From Klebsiella sp. BIGb0407 (GTDB lineage Bacteria > Pseudomonadota > Gammaproteobacteria > Enterobacterales > Enterobacteriaceae): a stretch of DNA of 64,000 nucleotides. The position numbers were made by a program, and so were the translations under genes. Below are positions 39,069-51,189 of this stretch, piece after piece; positions within the stretch are counted from its first letter, which is position 1; every line of letters begins with the position of its first letter. The notes below the pieces were generated by a model. The model saw only the letters and a list, made by a program, of their open reading frames with translations, did no database searches and had not been told where the DNA came from. The stretch is taken from the NCBI RefSeq assembly GCF_024807845.1, contig NZ_JANUEQ010000003.1, forward strand, positions 248,001-312,000, read 5' to 3'.

Positions 39069-39827
39069 TTACTCATCAGTATCGGTACGACCAAAAATAG
39101 CAATAACGCGGTCGATATGCGCTTTCATTGCCAGGCGGGCTGCTTTTGAGTCTCGTTTTTCCAATGCCCGTAAAATCGCGAGATGTTCTGCCTCTGAGGT
39201 ATCGGGCATATCGTCGGGAGTATAGTGGGCTTGTAGTGTTCTGAACATACTGCCGTACCGGTGACCAAGCAGGTAACCCATCATAAAACCATAGGCAGGA
39301 TTACCGCAGGACTGAGCGATACGAATATGAAACAGGCGGTCACCAGGGTGGTCACGCGACCCGGCCCGGTTATCTTCACAATTTTGCAGATAGGCCTCGC
39401 GGATTGTCAGCAATTCCTGATCGCTGGCATGCAATGCCGCAAGAGCAGCCGCTTCGGGCTCAATCAGACGGCGAGCTTGCAGCAAAGAAAACGGGGGCAA
39501 TTCGGTTGAGAGATCGAGCTTAATCGGTAAATCGGTATCTGAGTCCAGCCACTGATTACGCCCCGCCTGCTGCATGACGGGCTCATGATTACTCGGGCGG
39601 GCTTTAACGGTAACACCGTTGCCGACTTTGACATCAACCAGGCCAATGACCTCGAGAGCGATAATCGCCTCACGAACGGAAGCACGACTCACTTGCAGCT
39701 GTTCAGCCAGATCGCGCTCTGACGGCAGGCGGCTGCCAGGTGGAAATTCATTGTTATCAATCAATTTTATAAGTTGATCGGCTATCTGCCTGTAAAGTCT
39801 GGAGGTTTCAACTTTTTTTATCGGCAT
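39069..39827 (-). CDS. FadR-type GntR regulator of the fucose operon
   Basis: A 252-residue regulator. The winged helix at residues 5-75 contains PPGSRLPSERDLAEQLQVSRASVREAIIALEVIGLVDVKVGNGV. The FCD ligand domain (~105-235) contains RRLIEPEAAALAA, DRLFHIRIAQSCGNPAYGFM and the EHLAILRALEKRDSKAARLAMKAHIDRV segment with the metal-binding histidines. It is divergent from the L-fucose operon 190 bp away and probably represses it, released by a pathway acid such as L-fuconate or 2-keto-3-deoxyfuconate. Confidence 0.88.
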   Translation of the reverse strand: MPIKKVETSRLYRQIADQLIKLIDNNEFPPGSRLPSERDLAEQLQVSRASVREAIIALEVIGLVDVKVGNGVTVKARPSNHEPVMQQAGRNQWLDSDTDLPIKLDLSTELPPFSLLQARRLIEPEAAALAALHASDQELLTIREAYLQNCEDNRAGSRDHPGDRLFHIRIAQSCGNPAYGFMMGYLLGHRYGSMFRTLQAHYTPDDMPDTSEAEHLAILRALEKRDSKAARLAMKAHIDRVIAIFGRTDTDE

Positions 39828-39877
39828 TTCATTTTAACCTTTTTTTTATTCAGTGATGTCGCGCACAAAAAAACGTC

Positions 39878-39993
39878 ATGATGCTTTCAATGTTATTCGA
39901 ATGTTAATAAAACATCATCCCAGATAGCTAAGTTTGTAGTGTAACCCTATACCCGTTTTATGGGCAATGCACACGTAAATTGGCCTGACCATT
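39878..39993. promoter_or_regulatory. Candidate operators in the GntR/fucose divergent region
   Basis: Two palindromic candidates lie here. An imperfect inverted repeat runs 39878-39918, with ATGATG and CATCAT at the ends and TTCGAA at the centre. A second site, ATTGGCCTGACCATT (39979-39993), resembles the TGG-N5-CCA type of operator used by several GntR/FadR proteins and lies 26 bp before the first gene. Either could bind the regulator. Confidence 0.4.
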
Positions 39994-40003
39994 AGATCAT
40001 TGA

Positions 40004-40759
<756 letters not shown>

Positions 40760-40773
40760 TTAAGGAGTAGGAC

Positions 40774-41619
40774 ATGAAATTAGTACGTGTAGGTACGCCT
40801 GGCCAGGAACGTCCGGCGCTGCTGGATAAGCAAGGTGTTTTACGTGATTTATCTCAGCATATTTCTGATATTGCAGGCGAGGCTTTGCTTCCTGAAACGC
40901 TGAATAAATTACGCCAACTTCCGGTCAGCGAGCTGCCTGAAATCACCGGTAATCCACGCATCGGAGCCTGTGTCGGGCAGATTGGTAAATTTATCTGTAT
41001 CGGCCTTAACTATGCCGACCATGCGGCAGAAACCGGCGCAGATATTCCCGCTGAACCGATAATTTTCAGTAAATGGACCAGCGCCGTGGTTGGGCCAAAC
41101 GATGATGTCCGTATTCCTCGTGGCTCGATAAAAACGGACTGGGAAGTCGAATTGGGTGTGGTTATCGGCCAAGGTGGCAGCTATATCTCCGAAGAAGATG
41201 CCCTGTCTCATGTTGCCGGATATTGCGTGATCAATGATGTTTCAGAGCGTGAATACCAGATTGAACGTGGCGGCACCTGGGATAAAGGGAAAGGCTGCGA
41301 TACTTTCGGACCTCTGGGGCCATGGCTGGTGACCGCCGATGAAATCGCCGATCCGCAGCAGCTGGATTTATGGCTGGAAGTCGACGGTAAACGCTATCAA
41401 AACGGTAATACCCGGACGATGATTTTTACCGTCGCCCAAATTATTAGTTACCTGAGTCAGTTTATGAGCCTGCAACCGGGAGATGTTATTTCAACCGGAA
41501 CGCCTCCAGGCGTGGGAATGGGACAAAAACCGCCTGTTTATCTACGTGAAGGACAAGTCATGAGCCTCGGTATTGAAGGTCTTGGAGAGCAACGTCAAAC
41601 CACGGTAGGGACCGCATAA
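40774..41619 (+). CDS. 2,4-diketo-3-deoxy-L-fuconate hydrolase (FAH family)
   Basis: A 281-residue fumarylacetoacetate-hydrolase-fold enzyme. ICIGLNYADHAAETG, DWEVELGVVIG (metal-binding glutamates), GYCVINDVSEREYQ, KGCDTFGPLGPWLVT and DVISTGTPPGVG are the family blocks. In the non-phosphorylating fucose route it cleaves the diketo acid to pyruvate and L-lactate. Its stop and the next start overlap by one nucleotide (TAATG), so the two are translationally coupled. Confidence 0.86.
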   Translation: MKLVRVGTPGQERPALLDKQGVLRDLSQHISDIAGEALLPETLNKLRQLPVSELPEITGNPRIGACVGQIGKFICIGLNYADHAAETGADIPAEPIIFSKWTSAVVGPNDDVRIPRGSIKTDWEVELGVVIGQGGSYISEEDALSHVAGYCVINDVSEREYQIERGGTWDKGKGCDTFGPLGPWLVTADEIADPQQLDLWLEVDGKRYQNGNTRTMIFTVAQIISYLSQFMSLQPGDVISTGTPPGVGMGQKPPVYLREGQVMSLGIEGLGEQRQTTVGTA

Positions 41620-42905
41620 TGACCACTTTAACCGCTTTGCGCGTGGAAGATATTCGTTTCCCGACCTCTCAGCACCTTGATGGTTCTGATGCGATGAATC
41701 CGGATCCGGACTATTCCGCCGCTTATGTGATTATCGAAACCGATAACCCGGCACTGAATGGTCACGGGCTGACTTTCACCATTGGCCGTGGAAATGAAAT
41801 TTGCTGCGCCGCTATCCGCGCCCTCGAACCTCTGGTTATCGGCCGTAAACTGGCTGATATTGCCGCTGATATGGGGAAATTCTGGTGTGATATCACCGGA
41901 GATAGTCAGCTACGCTGGATTGGCCCGGATAAAGGTGCGATTCATCTGGCGACCGGTGCAGTAGTCAATGCCGTCTGGGACTTATGGGCCAAATCGGAAG
42001 GAAAACCCCTGTGGCGATTAGTCGCCGATATGTCACCCGAAGAACTGGTGCGTTGTATCGATTTCCGCTATCTGACTGACTGTATTACCCCGGAAGAGGC
42101 ACTTGAGCTGCTGACCCAACGTCAGGCAGGTAAAGCACAGAGGATACAACAATTACAGGAAGAAGGTTTCCCTTGCTACACCACCTCTGCTGGCTGGCTG
42201 GGCTATGACGATGCAAAATTACGTCGTCTGTGTCAGGAAGCGGTGGATGCAGGCTTCTCGCATATCAAACTGAAAGTGGGTCGTGACCTGGAGGATGATA
42301 TCCGCCGCGTAACGGTCGCCCGTGAAGTTTTAGGCCCGGATCGCCATTTAATGATTGATGCCAACCAGGTCTGGGAAGTGAGCGAAGCCATCGACTGGGT
42401 GAAACAGCTGGCATTTGCTAAACCCTGGTTTATTGAAGAACCCACCAGCCCGGATGATATCGAAGGGCACCGCAAAATTCGCGAAGGCGTAGAGCCGGTT
42501 AAAGTCGCGACCGGTGAAATGTGCCAGAACCGAATTCTGTTCAAGCAATTTATCATGCGTGGTGCTATCGATGTAGTGCAAATCGATGCCTGCCGTCTGG
42601 GTGGGGTCAATGAAGTCCTGGCGGTATTGCTGATGGCAGCAAAATACCAGTTGCCGGTCTGCCCGCATGCGGGTGGCGTTGGGCTCTGCGAGTATGTTCA
42701 GCATCTGTCGATGATTGATTTTGTCGCCATTGCCGGAACCCATGAAGGTCGCGTGATTGAATTTGTTGACCATTTACATGAACACTTCCTGCATCCTTGC
42801 GAAATTCGTGGCGCGGCCTATATGCCACCGAGTGCGCCGGGCTTCTCCATCGAAATGTATCCTGAGTCGCGTGAAAAATATCGTTATTCGGTGAAGGAAG
42901 CATAA
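41619..42905 (+). CDS. L-fuconate dehydratase
   Basis: A 428-residue enolase-superfamily enzyme of the mandelate racemase group. K217/K219 (IKLKVG), metal ligands D247 (LMIDANQ), E273 (WFIEEP) and E300 (VATGEMC), and H350 (CPHAGGVG) are all in place. They lie one residue off from my memory of Xanthomonas FucD (K220, D248, E274, E301, H351), so this is very likely the same enzyme. It removes water from L-fuconate to give 2-keto-3-deoxy-L-fuconate. Two nucleotides separate it from the lactonase. Confidence 0.92.
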   Translation: MTTLTALRVEDIRFPTSQHLDGSDAMNPDPDYSAAYVIIETDNPALNGHGLTFTIGRGNEICCAAIRALEPLVIGRKLADIAADMGKFWCDITGDSQLRWIGPDKGAIHLATGAVVNAVWDLWAKSEGKPLWRLVADMSPEELVRCIDFRYLTDCITPEEALELLTQRQAGKAQRIQQLQEEGFPCYTTSAGWLGYDDAKLRRLCQEAVDAGFSHIKLKVGRDLEDDIRRVTVAREVLGPDRHLMIDANQVWEVSEAIDWVKQLAFAKPWFIEEPTSPDDIEGHRKIREGVEPVKVATGEMCQNRILFKQFIMRGAIDVVQIDACRLGGVNEVLAVLLMAAKYQLPVCPHAGGVGLCEYVQHLSMIDFVAIAGTHEGRVIEFVDHLHEHFLHPCEIRGAAYMPPSAPGFSIEMYPESREKYRYSVKEA

Positions 42906-42907
42906 AA

Positions 42908-44866
<1,959 letters not shown>

Positions 44867-45010
44867 TATTTAATTAAAAAACGCTACGAGGTCATATATA
44901 TGAACAGGTGATATTTGCCTGATTTTTTCTCAAATAATAATGTAAAAAAATAACGAGTCCGCATACTCGTGTGCTATCGCAACAATATTATAAATATAGC
45001 GAGGTTTTCT

Positions 45011-46489
45011 ATGTCTACAATCCAAGAGCCGCTAAAAAGACCCGGTTCTAAACAGCTCAGTTTAGCCAGTTCTTTTTTATTATTAGGGCTCTCACTCTCT
45101 TTTATTATCTTCGGCTATACCTTGCTGAATATACAACTAGAAGCGTTACTGATTCTTACGGCAATCATTATCTCGTTTGTCGCAATGTGGTTAGGATACA
45201 GCTTCCAGAATATCATCGATGAGATTGTACAGAAGTTCTCGCAGGCATTACCTTCATTGATGATTGTAATGTGTGTCGGCGGGCTTATTGGTGTCTGGAT
45301 GAGTTCAGGAACTATTCCTTATTTAATTACGCTGGGTTTAAAAATTATTAACCCTCAGTATATCGTGATGATTGCCTTTATCGTCACCAGTATTGTCGCA
45401 ACCTGTACCGGGACGTCCTGGGGTTCCGCCGGCACTATTGGCGTCGCCTTTATGGGAGTTGCCCACGGTTTAGATGCCAACGTAGCTGCTGTTGCAGGTG
45501 CAGTCGTCGGTGGTGCTTACTTCGGAGATAAGATCTCGCCGTTAAGCGGTTCCTCTAACTTTGCTGCTATCGTCAATAATCTCGATCTCTATGTGCATAT
45601 TAAACATTTATGTAAAACCACGATCCCAGCCTATATTGTCTCGGTCATCATCTACCTGGTGATTGGTTTATATACGCAAGAAACCGCGATCAGTGCTGAT
45701 TCTGCTCAGCAGACTGTCGATCAGATACATCTTCTCTATAACACGCACTGGATACTGGCGGTACCGATTTTTATCGTGCTTATTGGCGCTTTGATGAAAA
45801 AACCGGTGATCCCTGTTCTGTTATTCACAACCGGTATCTCTATCGCTATTTCCTACTTTACCCAGGGTATCGGTATTATTGAGAACCTCAATACTTGGGT
45901 ATCAGGGTTTAATGCCGGCAATCTCACCGATCATCCTGAAGCTATCCCTGAGAGTATCCGCAACTTGTTACAACGCGGTGGCGTCGTTTCCATGATGCCA
46001 TTAATTCTGGTTATCCTTTGCGCCTTCTCTTTTGCCGGCCCGCTGACCCTGACCCAGGCACTGGATATCATTATTAATAACTTTACCAAAGTGGTAAAAA
46101 GCGCTGCGGGTCTTATTTTTTCAACTATCGCTGCTTGTCTTGCCTTAATCGCAGCAACCGGTAATAACAATATTGCCTGTTTACTGCCTTCTGAGTTATT
46201 CCGTAAAGCCTTTGAGAATAACGGACTGCATCGTAAAAATATTTCCCGTACCGTTGAAGATGCGGCAACCGTTATTGAACCCTTAATTCCCTGGACCGCA
46301 GCAGGCGTGTTTATGGCCGGCACCCTGGGTGTTCCAACTCTGGATTATGCCTTATGGGCGGTACAATGTTACGCCGGGCTGATCATTGCCGCTTTCTATG
46401 CCGTTACCGGCATCTGCATTGCCAAAACCGATCCCGATACTGATACTGACACTGTAGTTGTAGAAAAAAAGGAATTGATTCATGAGTAA
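45011..46489 (+). CDS. NhaC-family antiporter in the fucose operon
   Basis: A 492-residue inner-membrane protein with about twelve helices. SIVATCTGTSWGSAGTIGVAFMG, AAVAGAVVGGAYFGDKISPLS and the DAATVIEPLIPWTAAGVFMAGTLGV segment are NhaC-family signatures. Characterised members exchange Na+ for protons, or, in MleN, malate for lactate. In this operon it is the only transporter, so it may carry a fucoside or fucose inward, or L-lactate outward. ATG 45011 follows GAGG at 7-8 nt; an upstream in-frame start at 44969 lacks a site. Function is inferred from place only. Confidence 0.82.
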   Translation: MSTIQEPLKRPGSKQLSLASSFLLLGLSLSFIIFGYTLLNIQLEALLILTAIIISFVAMWLGYSFQNIIDEIVQKFSQALPSLMIVMCVGGLIGVWMSSGTIPYLITLGLKIINPQYIVMIAFIVTSIVATCTGTSWGSAGTIGVAFMGVAHGLDANVAAVAGAVVGGAYFGDKISPLSGSSNFAAIVNNLDLYVHIKHLCKTTIPAYIVSVIIYLVIGLYTQETAISADSAQQTVDQIHLLYNTHWILAVPIFIVLIGALMKKPVIPVLLFTTGISIAISYFTQGIGIIENLNTWVSGFNAGNLTDHPEAIPESIRNLLQRGGVVSMMPLILVILCAFSFAGPLTLTQALDIIINNFTKVVKSAAGLIFSTIAACLALIAATGNNNIACLLPSELFRKAFENNGLHRKNISRTVEDAATVIEPLIPWTAAGVFMAGTLGVPTLDYALWAVQCYAGLIIAAFYAVTGICIAKTDPDTDTDTVVVEKKELIHE

Positions 46490-47846
46490 TAAAACCTATC
46501 AGCCTGACTGGGCAAGTCTCGACAGCCGTGAAATGCCAGCCTGGTTTAACGAGGCTAAGTTCGGCATATTTATCCACTGGGGCGTCTTTTCTGTTCCGGC
46601 ATGGCGTACCGTCGATAATACGTTATTTGGCTCCTACGCCGAATGGTATTACGCCAGCGTTTATGGCAACTATCGTAATAATGATGCGGGTTTTCATGAA
46701 CAACACTACGGGAAAGATTTCCTCTATCGTGACTTTGCGCCACAGTTTAAGGCCGAACTATTCCAGCCGGAGGCATGGGCTGAATTATTTAAAGCCTCAG
46801 GTGCAAAATATGTCGTACTAACGACGAAACACCACGATGGCTTCTGTTTGTGGCCAACCAGGAATAAGCATAAACAAAACTGGAACAGCGGTGATACCGG
46901 CCCGAAACGTGATTTGCTCGGCGATATTACGCAGGCAGTACGTGATAACGGCCTGAAAATGGGGATTTATTACTCCATCATTGACTGGGAAACCAACTGG
47001 ACCCACCGTGCAGAAGGCGGTTATTTTGTACCTGAGCGTGATCGGGAAAAATTCGGTATTCCGGAAAAAGATTATCCTGACGAAATTCTGATCCCACAGC
47101 TTAAAGAGCTGGTGCAAAACTATCAGCCGTCACTGATTTTCTCTGATGGCGGAGAATGGGATCTCAGCGAGGAATTCAGCCAGACTAAAGAGCTACTTTC
47201 CTGGCTATATAATGAAGCGAGTAATAAAGACGAAGTTGTGGTCAACGATCGCTTCTATAAAGGCATGCCGGGTAATCACGGTGACTACTACAGTACCGAA
47301 TACAACGATAAAGAGGGCTTCGGTAAACATCATGCCTGGGAAGAGAGTCGCGGTATCGGCAAGTCGTATGGCTTTAACCGCGCGGAGCAGCTGGAAGACT
47401 ACTGTACCTCCCAGGAGCTGGTAAATCAGTTAATTGGTATCGTTTCTAAAGGAGGCAATTTCCTGCTCAATGTCGGCCCTACCGCTGACGGTAGGATTCC
47501 GACCTTGCAACAAGAACGACTGCGCGATATTGGCCGCTGGATGGAAATTAACGGCGAAGCTATTTATAACAGTGAAATCTGTACCCGGCTGGCCTGCGAT
47601 GATGAGCAGGTTGCGCTAACCCAGGTCGGTAATAATGACTATGTGATTAGCCAGTCCTGGCCGGTGGGTGCGATTAAAATAAAGTTAGTTCAGGGAGAAA
47701 CACCTCAGAACTGTACTTTATTGTGCCAGGGTAAAACCGTTGAGGTTCCTTTCTCAGTCGAGGGCGAGTATCTGTTTATCAAACATGTTCCCTGGGATTT
47801 CGCACTGGGCCTTGAATATGCTTATACCTATCGCCTTAGCCGATAA
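46482..47846 (+). CDS. Alpha-L-fucosidase, GH29, cytoplasmic
   Basis: A 454-residue GH29 glycosidase that releases L-fucose. FGIFIHWGVFSVPAW, TTKHHDGFCLW (HHDG at 117-120), and LIFSDGGEW with the likely nucleophile D222 are typical, and a beta-sandwich domain follows. There is no signal peptide, so it works inside the cell and its substrate must be imported. It overlaps the antiporter by 8 nt and has AAGGAA at a good distance. It feeds fucose to the dehydrogenase encoded upstream. Confidence 0.93.
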   Translation: MSNKTYQPDWASLDSREMPAWFNEAKFGIFIHWGVFSVPAWRTVDNTLFGSYAEWYYASVYGNYRNNDAGFHEQHYGKDFLYRDFAPQFKAELFQPEAWAELFKASGAKYVVLTTKHHDGFCLWPTRNKHKQNWNSGDTGPKRDLLGDITQAVRDNGLKMGIYYSIIDWETNWTHRAEGGYFVPERDREKFGIPEKDYPDEILIPQLKELVQNYQPSLIFSDGGEWDLSEEFSQTKELLSWLYNEASNKDEVVVNDRFYKGMPGNHGDYYSTEYNDKEGFGKHHAWEESRGIGKSYGFNRAEQLEDYCTSQELVNQLIGIVSKGGNFLLNVGPTADGRIPTLQQERLRDIGRWMEINGEAIYNSEICTRLACDDEQVALTQVGNNDYVISQSWPVGAIKIKLVQGETPQNCTLLCQGKTVEVPFSVEGEYLFIKHVPWDFALGLEYAYTYRLSR

Positions 47847-47869
47847 ACAATACTAGCTATGCCATTTCT

Positions 47870-47902
47870 GACAGCGACCCGTTATTGATACAGGTCGCTG
47901 TC
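47870..47902. terminator. Hairpin between the fucosidase and glpT
   Basis: GACAGCGACC (47870-47879) pairs with GGTCGCTGTC (47893-47902) around a 13-nt loop between convergent genes. The T run is weak. Confidence 0.65.
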
Positions 47903-47928
47903 ATGCGGTTTATCACTACCTTTGTTAC

Positions 47929-49293
47929 TTAATGAGCCTCATCACCATTACGTTTCTGCATCATTTCATGGTGGCGCTTTTCGCTCATCATTACGATAAA
48001 CAGCAAGATAATAGCCAGTACACAACCCCCGACCATTACCATAAACCCGCCATTCCAGCCAAAGTAGTCAACGGTATAACCGACAATAGCACTGGCCGCA
48101 ACAGAGCCGCCCAGGTAACCGAATAATCCGGTAAAGCCTGCTGCTGTACCTGCTGCTTTTTTCGGTGCGAGTTCAAGGGCATGCAGGCCAATCAGCATCA
48201 CCGGACCGTAGATCAGAAAGCCGATGACTATCATACAAGCCATATCAACATTCGGATTACCGATAGGGTTCTGCCAGTAAACGATGGTGGCAATAGTCAC
48301 TAATGTCATAAAGAAGACGCCGGTTGCACCACGGTTACCGCGGAAGACACGATCCGACATCCAGCCACACAGCAGAGTGCCTGGAATACCGGCATATTCG
48401 TAGAGGAAGTAGGCCCAGGATGACTTATCGAGCGAGAAATCCTTCACTTCTTTCAGATAAGTGGGTGACCAGTCGAGGATGCCGTAACGCAGCAGATAAA
48501 CGAAGACGTTAGCAATCGCGATATACCACAACAGTTTGTTTGGCAGCACGTAACGCATGAAGATTTGCTTCGCAGTAAGCTCTTCTTCTGCCTCTTCGTT
48601 ATAGTCGTCGGGATAGTCGTTTTTATACTCTTCAATCGGTGGAAGGCCACAGGACTGCGGGGTGTCGCGCATTAAAGCAAAGGCAATTAACGCCACGATA
48701 ATCGCGCCAAACGCGGGCATATAAAGCGCGGATTTCCAGTCGTTAAACCAGGCCATTCCCAGCAGAAACAGCAGCGGAGGCAAACCACCGCCAATGTTAT
48801 GGGCGCAGTTCCACACCGATACAATACCGCCACGCTCTTTCTTAGACCACCAGTGCACCATTGTTCGACCACAAGGTGGCCACCCCATTCCCTGAAACCA
48901 TCCGCAAAGAAACAGCAAAACGAACATAATCGCGATGCTCGAAGTCGCCCAAGGAACAAATCCCATAAACAGCATAACGGCGGCGGCAAGAATCAGGCCG
49001 ACGGGCAGGAAAACGCGCGGATTCGAACGGTCAGAAACGGAACCCATGATGAATTTCGAAAAGCCGTAAGCAATCGAAATTCCCGACAGTGCAAAGCCCA
49101 AATCACCGCGGGAGAAACCTTGCTCAACCAGATAAGGCATCGCCAGCGCAAAATTCTTACGTACCAGATAATACGCAGCGTAACCGAAGAATATTCCTAA
49201 GAAAATTTGCCAGCGAAGCTTGCGATAGACCGGGTCTATCTGCGCTGCAGGTAAGCGTGCTTTATGTGGCACAGGTTTAAAGATACTCAACAT
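47929..49293 (-). CDS. glpT: Glycerol-3-phosphate:phosphate antiporter GlpT
   Basis: A 454-residue MFS protein. [89 protein letters not shown] and [17 protein letters not shown] are GlpT throughout. It brings glycerol-3-phosphate in against phosphate and is also the entry route of fosfomycin. It is divergent from glpABC, with CRP and GlpR sites between. Confidence 0.97.
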   Translation of the reverse strand: MLSIFKPVPHKARLPAAQIDPVYRKLRWQIFLGIFFGYAAYYLVRKNFALAMPYLVEQGFSRGDLGFALSGISIAYGFSKFIMGSVSDRSNPRVFLPVGLILAAAVMLFMGFVPWATSSIAIMFVLLFLCGWFQGMGWPPCGRTMVHWWSKKERGGIVSVWNCAHNIGGGLPPLLFLLGMAWFNDWKSALYMPAFGAIIVALIAFALMRDTPQSCGLPPIEEYKNDYPDDYNEEAEEELTAKQIFMRYVLPNKLLWYIAIANVFVYLLRYGILDWSPTYLKEVKDFSLDKSSWAYFLYEYAGIPGTLLCGWMSDRVFRGNRGATGVFFMTLVTIATIVYWQNPIGNPNVDMACMIVIGFLIYGPVMLIGLHALELAPKKAAGTAAGFTGLFGYLGGSVAASAIVGYTVDYFGWNGGFMVMVGGCVLAIILLFIVMMSEKRHHEMMQKRNGDEAH

Positions 49294-49405
49294 GTAAAGC
49301 CTCCATTACCTTCTATCCCATCAGAAGTGCACAGTGCAAATTGTGCAAACAACTCAGTTGTTTTCAATACAGCGGCGATGTTAAGAGAAATAGCCCTACA
49401 ACTAA

Positions 49406-49421
49406 TGTGAATTACGCCACA
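49406..49421. promoter_or_regulatory. CRP site in the glpT-glpA region
   Basis: TGTGAATTACGCCACA has a perfect TGTGA half and one mismatch in the other half, with 6-nt spacing. Catabolite activation of glpT and glpABC is known in E. coli. Confidence 0.75.
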
Positions 49422-49434
49422 CATTTAATAATAT

Positions 49435-49485
49435 ATGTTCGAAATTGAGCGATATGCGTAATTATATTTTCGAATACTGGCGATA
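49435..49485. promoter_or_regulatory. Two GlpR operators
   Basis: ATGTTCGAAATTGAGCGATA (49435-49454) and ATTTTCGAATACTGGCGATA (49466-49485) share the ATGTTCG-type half-site and a GCGAT right half at equal spacing, with 31-nt phasing. They resemble E. coli GlpR operators, so repression lifted by glycerol-3-phosphate is expected. Confidence 0.7.
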
Positions 49486-49499
49486 TTGAGCAAAATCAA
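49486..49499. promoter_or_regulatory. FNR box of glpABC
   Basis: TTGAGCAAAATCAA has one mismatch to TTGAT-N4-ATCAA. A TAAATA -10-like hexamer at 49523-49528 places this site close to -41.5, the class II position. Anaerobic activation of glpABC fits. Confidence 0.75.
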
Positions 49500-49557
49500 A
49501 CAAGTCATGTTTTTAATGTGGCTAAATAGTAAGAAACGAACCACATCGGGAAGAAAA

Positions 49558-51189
49558 ATGAAAATTCATGACTCACAAACAAGTGACGTGATTATCATTG
49601 GTGGAGGAGCTACTGGCGCGGGAATTGCGCGCGACTGTGCACTGCGTGGATTGCAGGTGACGCTGGTGGAGCGCCATGATATAGCTACCGGAGCAACCGG
49701 CCGAAATCACGGTCTGTTACACAGCGGTGCACGCTACGCGGTTACCGATGCGGAATCTGCTCGCGAGTGCATAAGCGAAAACCAAATACTGAAACGCATA
49801 GCGCGTCACTGCGTGGAGCCAACCGGAGGGCTGTTTATCACCCTGCCGGAAGACGAGCTTTCATTCCAGGCCACTTTTATTCGTGCCTGTGAAGAAGCGG
49901 GTATTAGTGCACAAGCCATTGATCCCAAACAGGCACGTATTATTGAACCCGCGGTCAATCCGCTACTGACCGGCGCGGTGAAAGTACCGGATGGCACCAT
50001 TGACCCCTTTCGTCTGACCGCTGCCAATATGCTCGATGCCAGAGAGCACGGCGCCGTTATTTTAACTGCTCATGAAGTCACCGGGCTCATTCGTACCGGA
50101 ACCCGGGTTCACGGAGTCAATCTGCGTAATCACCTGACCGGTGAAACTCTCTCTCTGCATGCCCCCGTGGTGGTTAATGCCGCCGGGATCTGGGGGCAGC
50201 GTATTGCAGAATATGCCGATTTAAGTATTCGCATGCTTCCGGCGAAAGGTTCTTTGTTAATCATGGATCACCGAATTAATCAGCATGTGATTAACCGCTG
50301 CCGTAAACCTTCTGATGCCGACATTCTGGTGCCCGGTGATACCATCTCACTGATTGGCACCACCTCCCAGCATATTGACTACAACGATATTGACTGCAAC
50401 CGCGTGACCGCCCAGGAAGTGGATATTCTGCTTCGCGAAGGGGAAAAACTGGCCCCGATTATGGCTAAGACCCGCATTTTGCGTGCCTACTCCGGCGTGC
50501 GCCCGCTGGTTGCCACGGATGATGACCCCACCGGTCGTAACGTCAGCCGCGGTATTGTGTTATTTGACCATGCTGAACGTGACGGAATGGACGGATTTAT
50601 TACGATTACCGGCGGGAAATTAATGACCTACCGTTTAATGGCCGAATGGGCGACCGACGCGGTTTGCCGCAAGCTGGGGAATAATCGTCCCTGCACCACC
50701 GCCGACACGCCGCTGCCGGGTTCACAAGAATCAACCGAAAGCACGCTTAAGCGCGTGATCTCCCTGCCCGTCCCGCTACGCGGCTCTGCCGTTTATCGCC
50801 ACGGCGACCGTACTCCCTCCTGGCTCAGCGAAGGCCGTCAGCACCGTAGTCTGGTCTGTGAATGCGAAGCCGTCACCGCAGGCGAAGTGCAATACGCGGT
50901 TGAAAATCTGACCGTGAATAGCCTGCTTGACTTACGTCGTCGTACCCGCGTGGGAATGGGAACTTGTCAGGGAGAGCTGTGTGCCTGCCGGGCAGCAGGT
51001 TTGCTACAGCGATTTAATGTCACCACCGCCGCACAATCTATTACTCAGCTTTCTGACTTCCTCAATGAGCGCTGGAAAGGGGTGCAGCCGATTGCCTGGG
51101 GAGATGCCTTACGCGAAAGCGAGTTTACTCGCTGGGTGTACCAGGGATTATGCGGTATGGAAAAGAAGGAGCACAAACATGAAATTTGA
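49558..51189 (+). CDS. glpA: Anaerobic glycerol-3-phosphate dehydrogenase subunit A
   Basis: A 543-residue FAD-dependent catalytic subunit. [20 protein letters not shown] is the dinucleotide fold, and [16 protein letters not shown] and SGVRPLVA follow. The C-terminal [11 protein letters not shown]...[13 protein letters not shown] segment is the BFD-like [2Fe-2S] region. It oxidises glycerol-3-phosphate to dihydroxyacetone phosphate under anaerobic conditions. I chose ATG 49558, matching E. coli GlpA; an upstream in-frame start at 49486 lies in the operators. It overlaps glpB by 11 nt. Confidence 0.97.
   Translation: MKIHDSQTSDVIIIGGGATGAGIARDCALRGLQVTLVERHDIATGATGRNHGLLHSGARYAVTDAESARECISENQILKRIARHCVEPTGGLFITLPEDELSFQATFIRACEEAGISAQAIDPKQARIIEPAVNPLLTGAVKVPDGTIDPFRLTAANMLDAREHGAVILTAHEVTGLIRTGTRVHGVNLRNHLTGETLSLHAPVVVNAAGIWGQRIAEYADLSIRMLPAKGSLLIMDHRINQHVINRCRKPSDADILVPGDTISLIGTTSQHIDYNDIDCNRVTAQEVDILLREGEKLAPIMAKTRILRAYSGVRPLVATDDDPTGRNVSRGIVLFDHAERDGMDGFITITGGKLMTYRLMAEWATDAVCRKLGNNRPCTTADTPLPGSQESTESTLKRVISLPVPLRGSAVYRHGDRTPSWLSEGRQHRSLVCECEAVTAGEVQYAVENLTVNSLLDLRRRTRVGMGTCQGELCACRAAGLLQRFNVTTAAQSITQLSDFLNERWKGVQPIAWGDALRESEFTRWVYQGLCGMEKKEHKHEI

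Noticed and set aside
44969-45010. Longer N-terminus of the NhaC-like antiporter
   Set aside because: No ribosome-binding site before 44969, and the family start with good spacing is ATG 45011.
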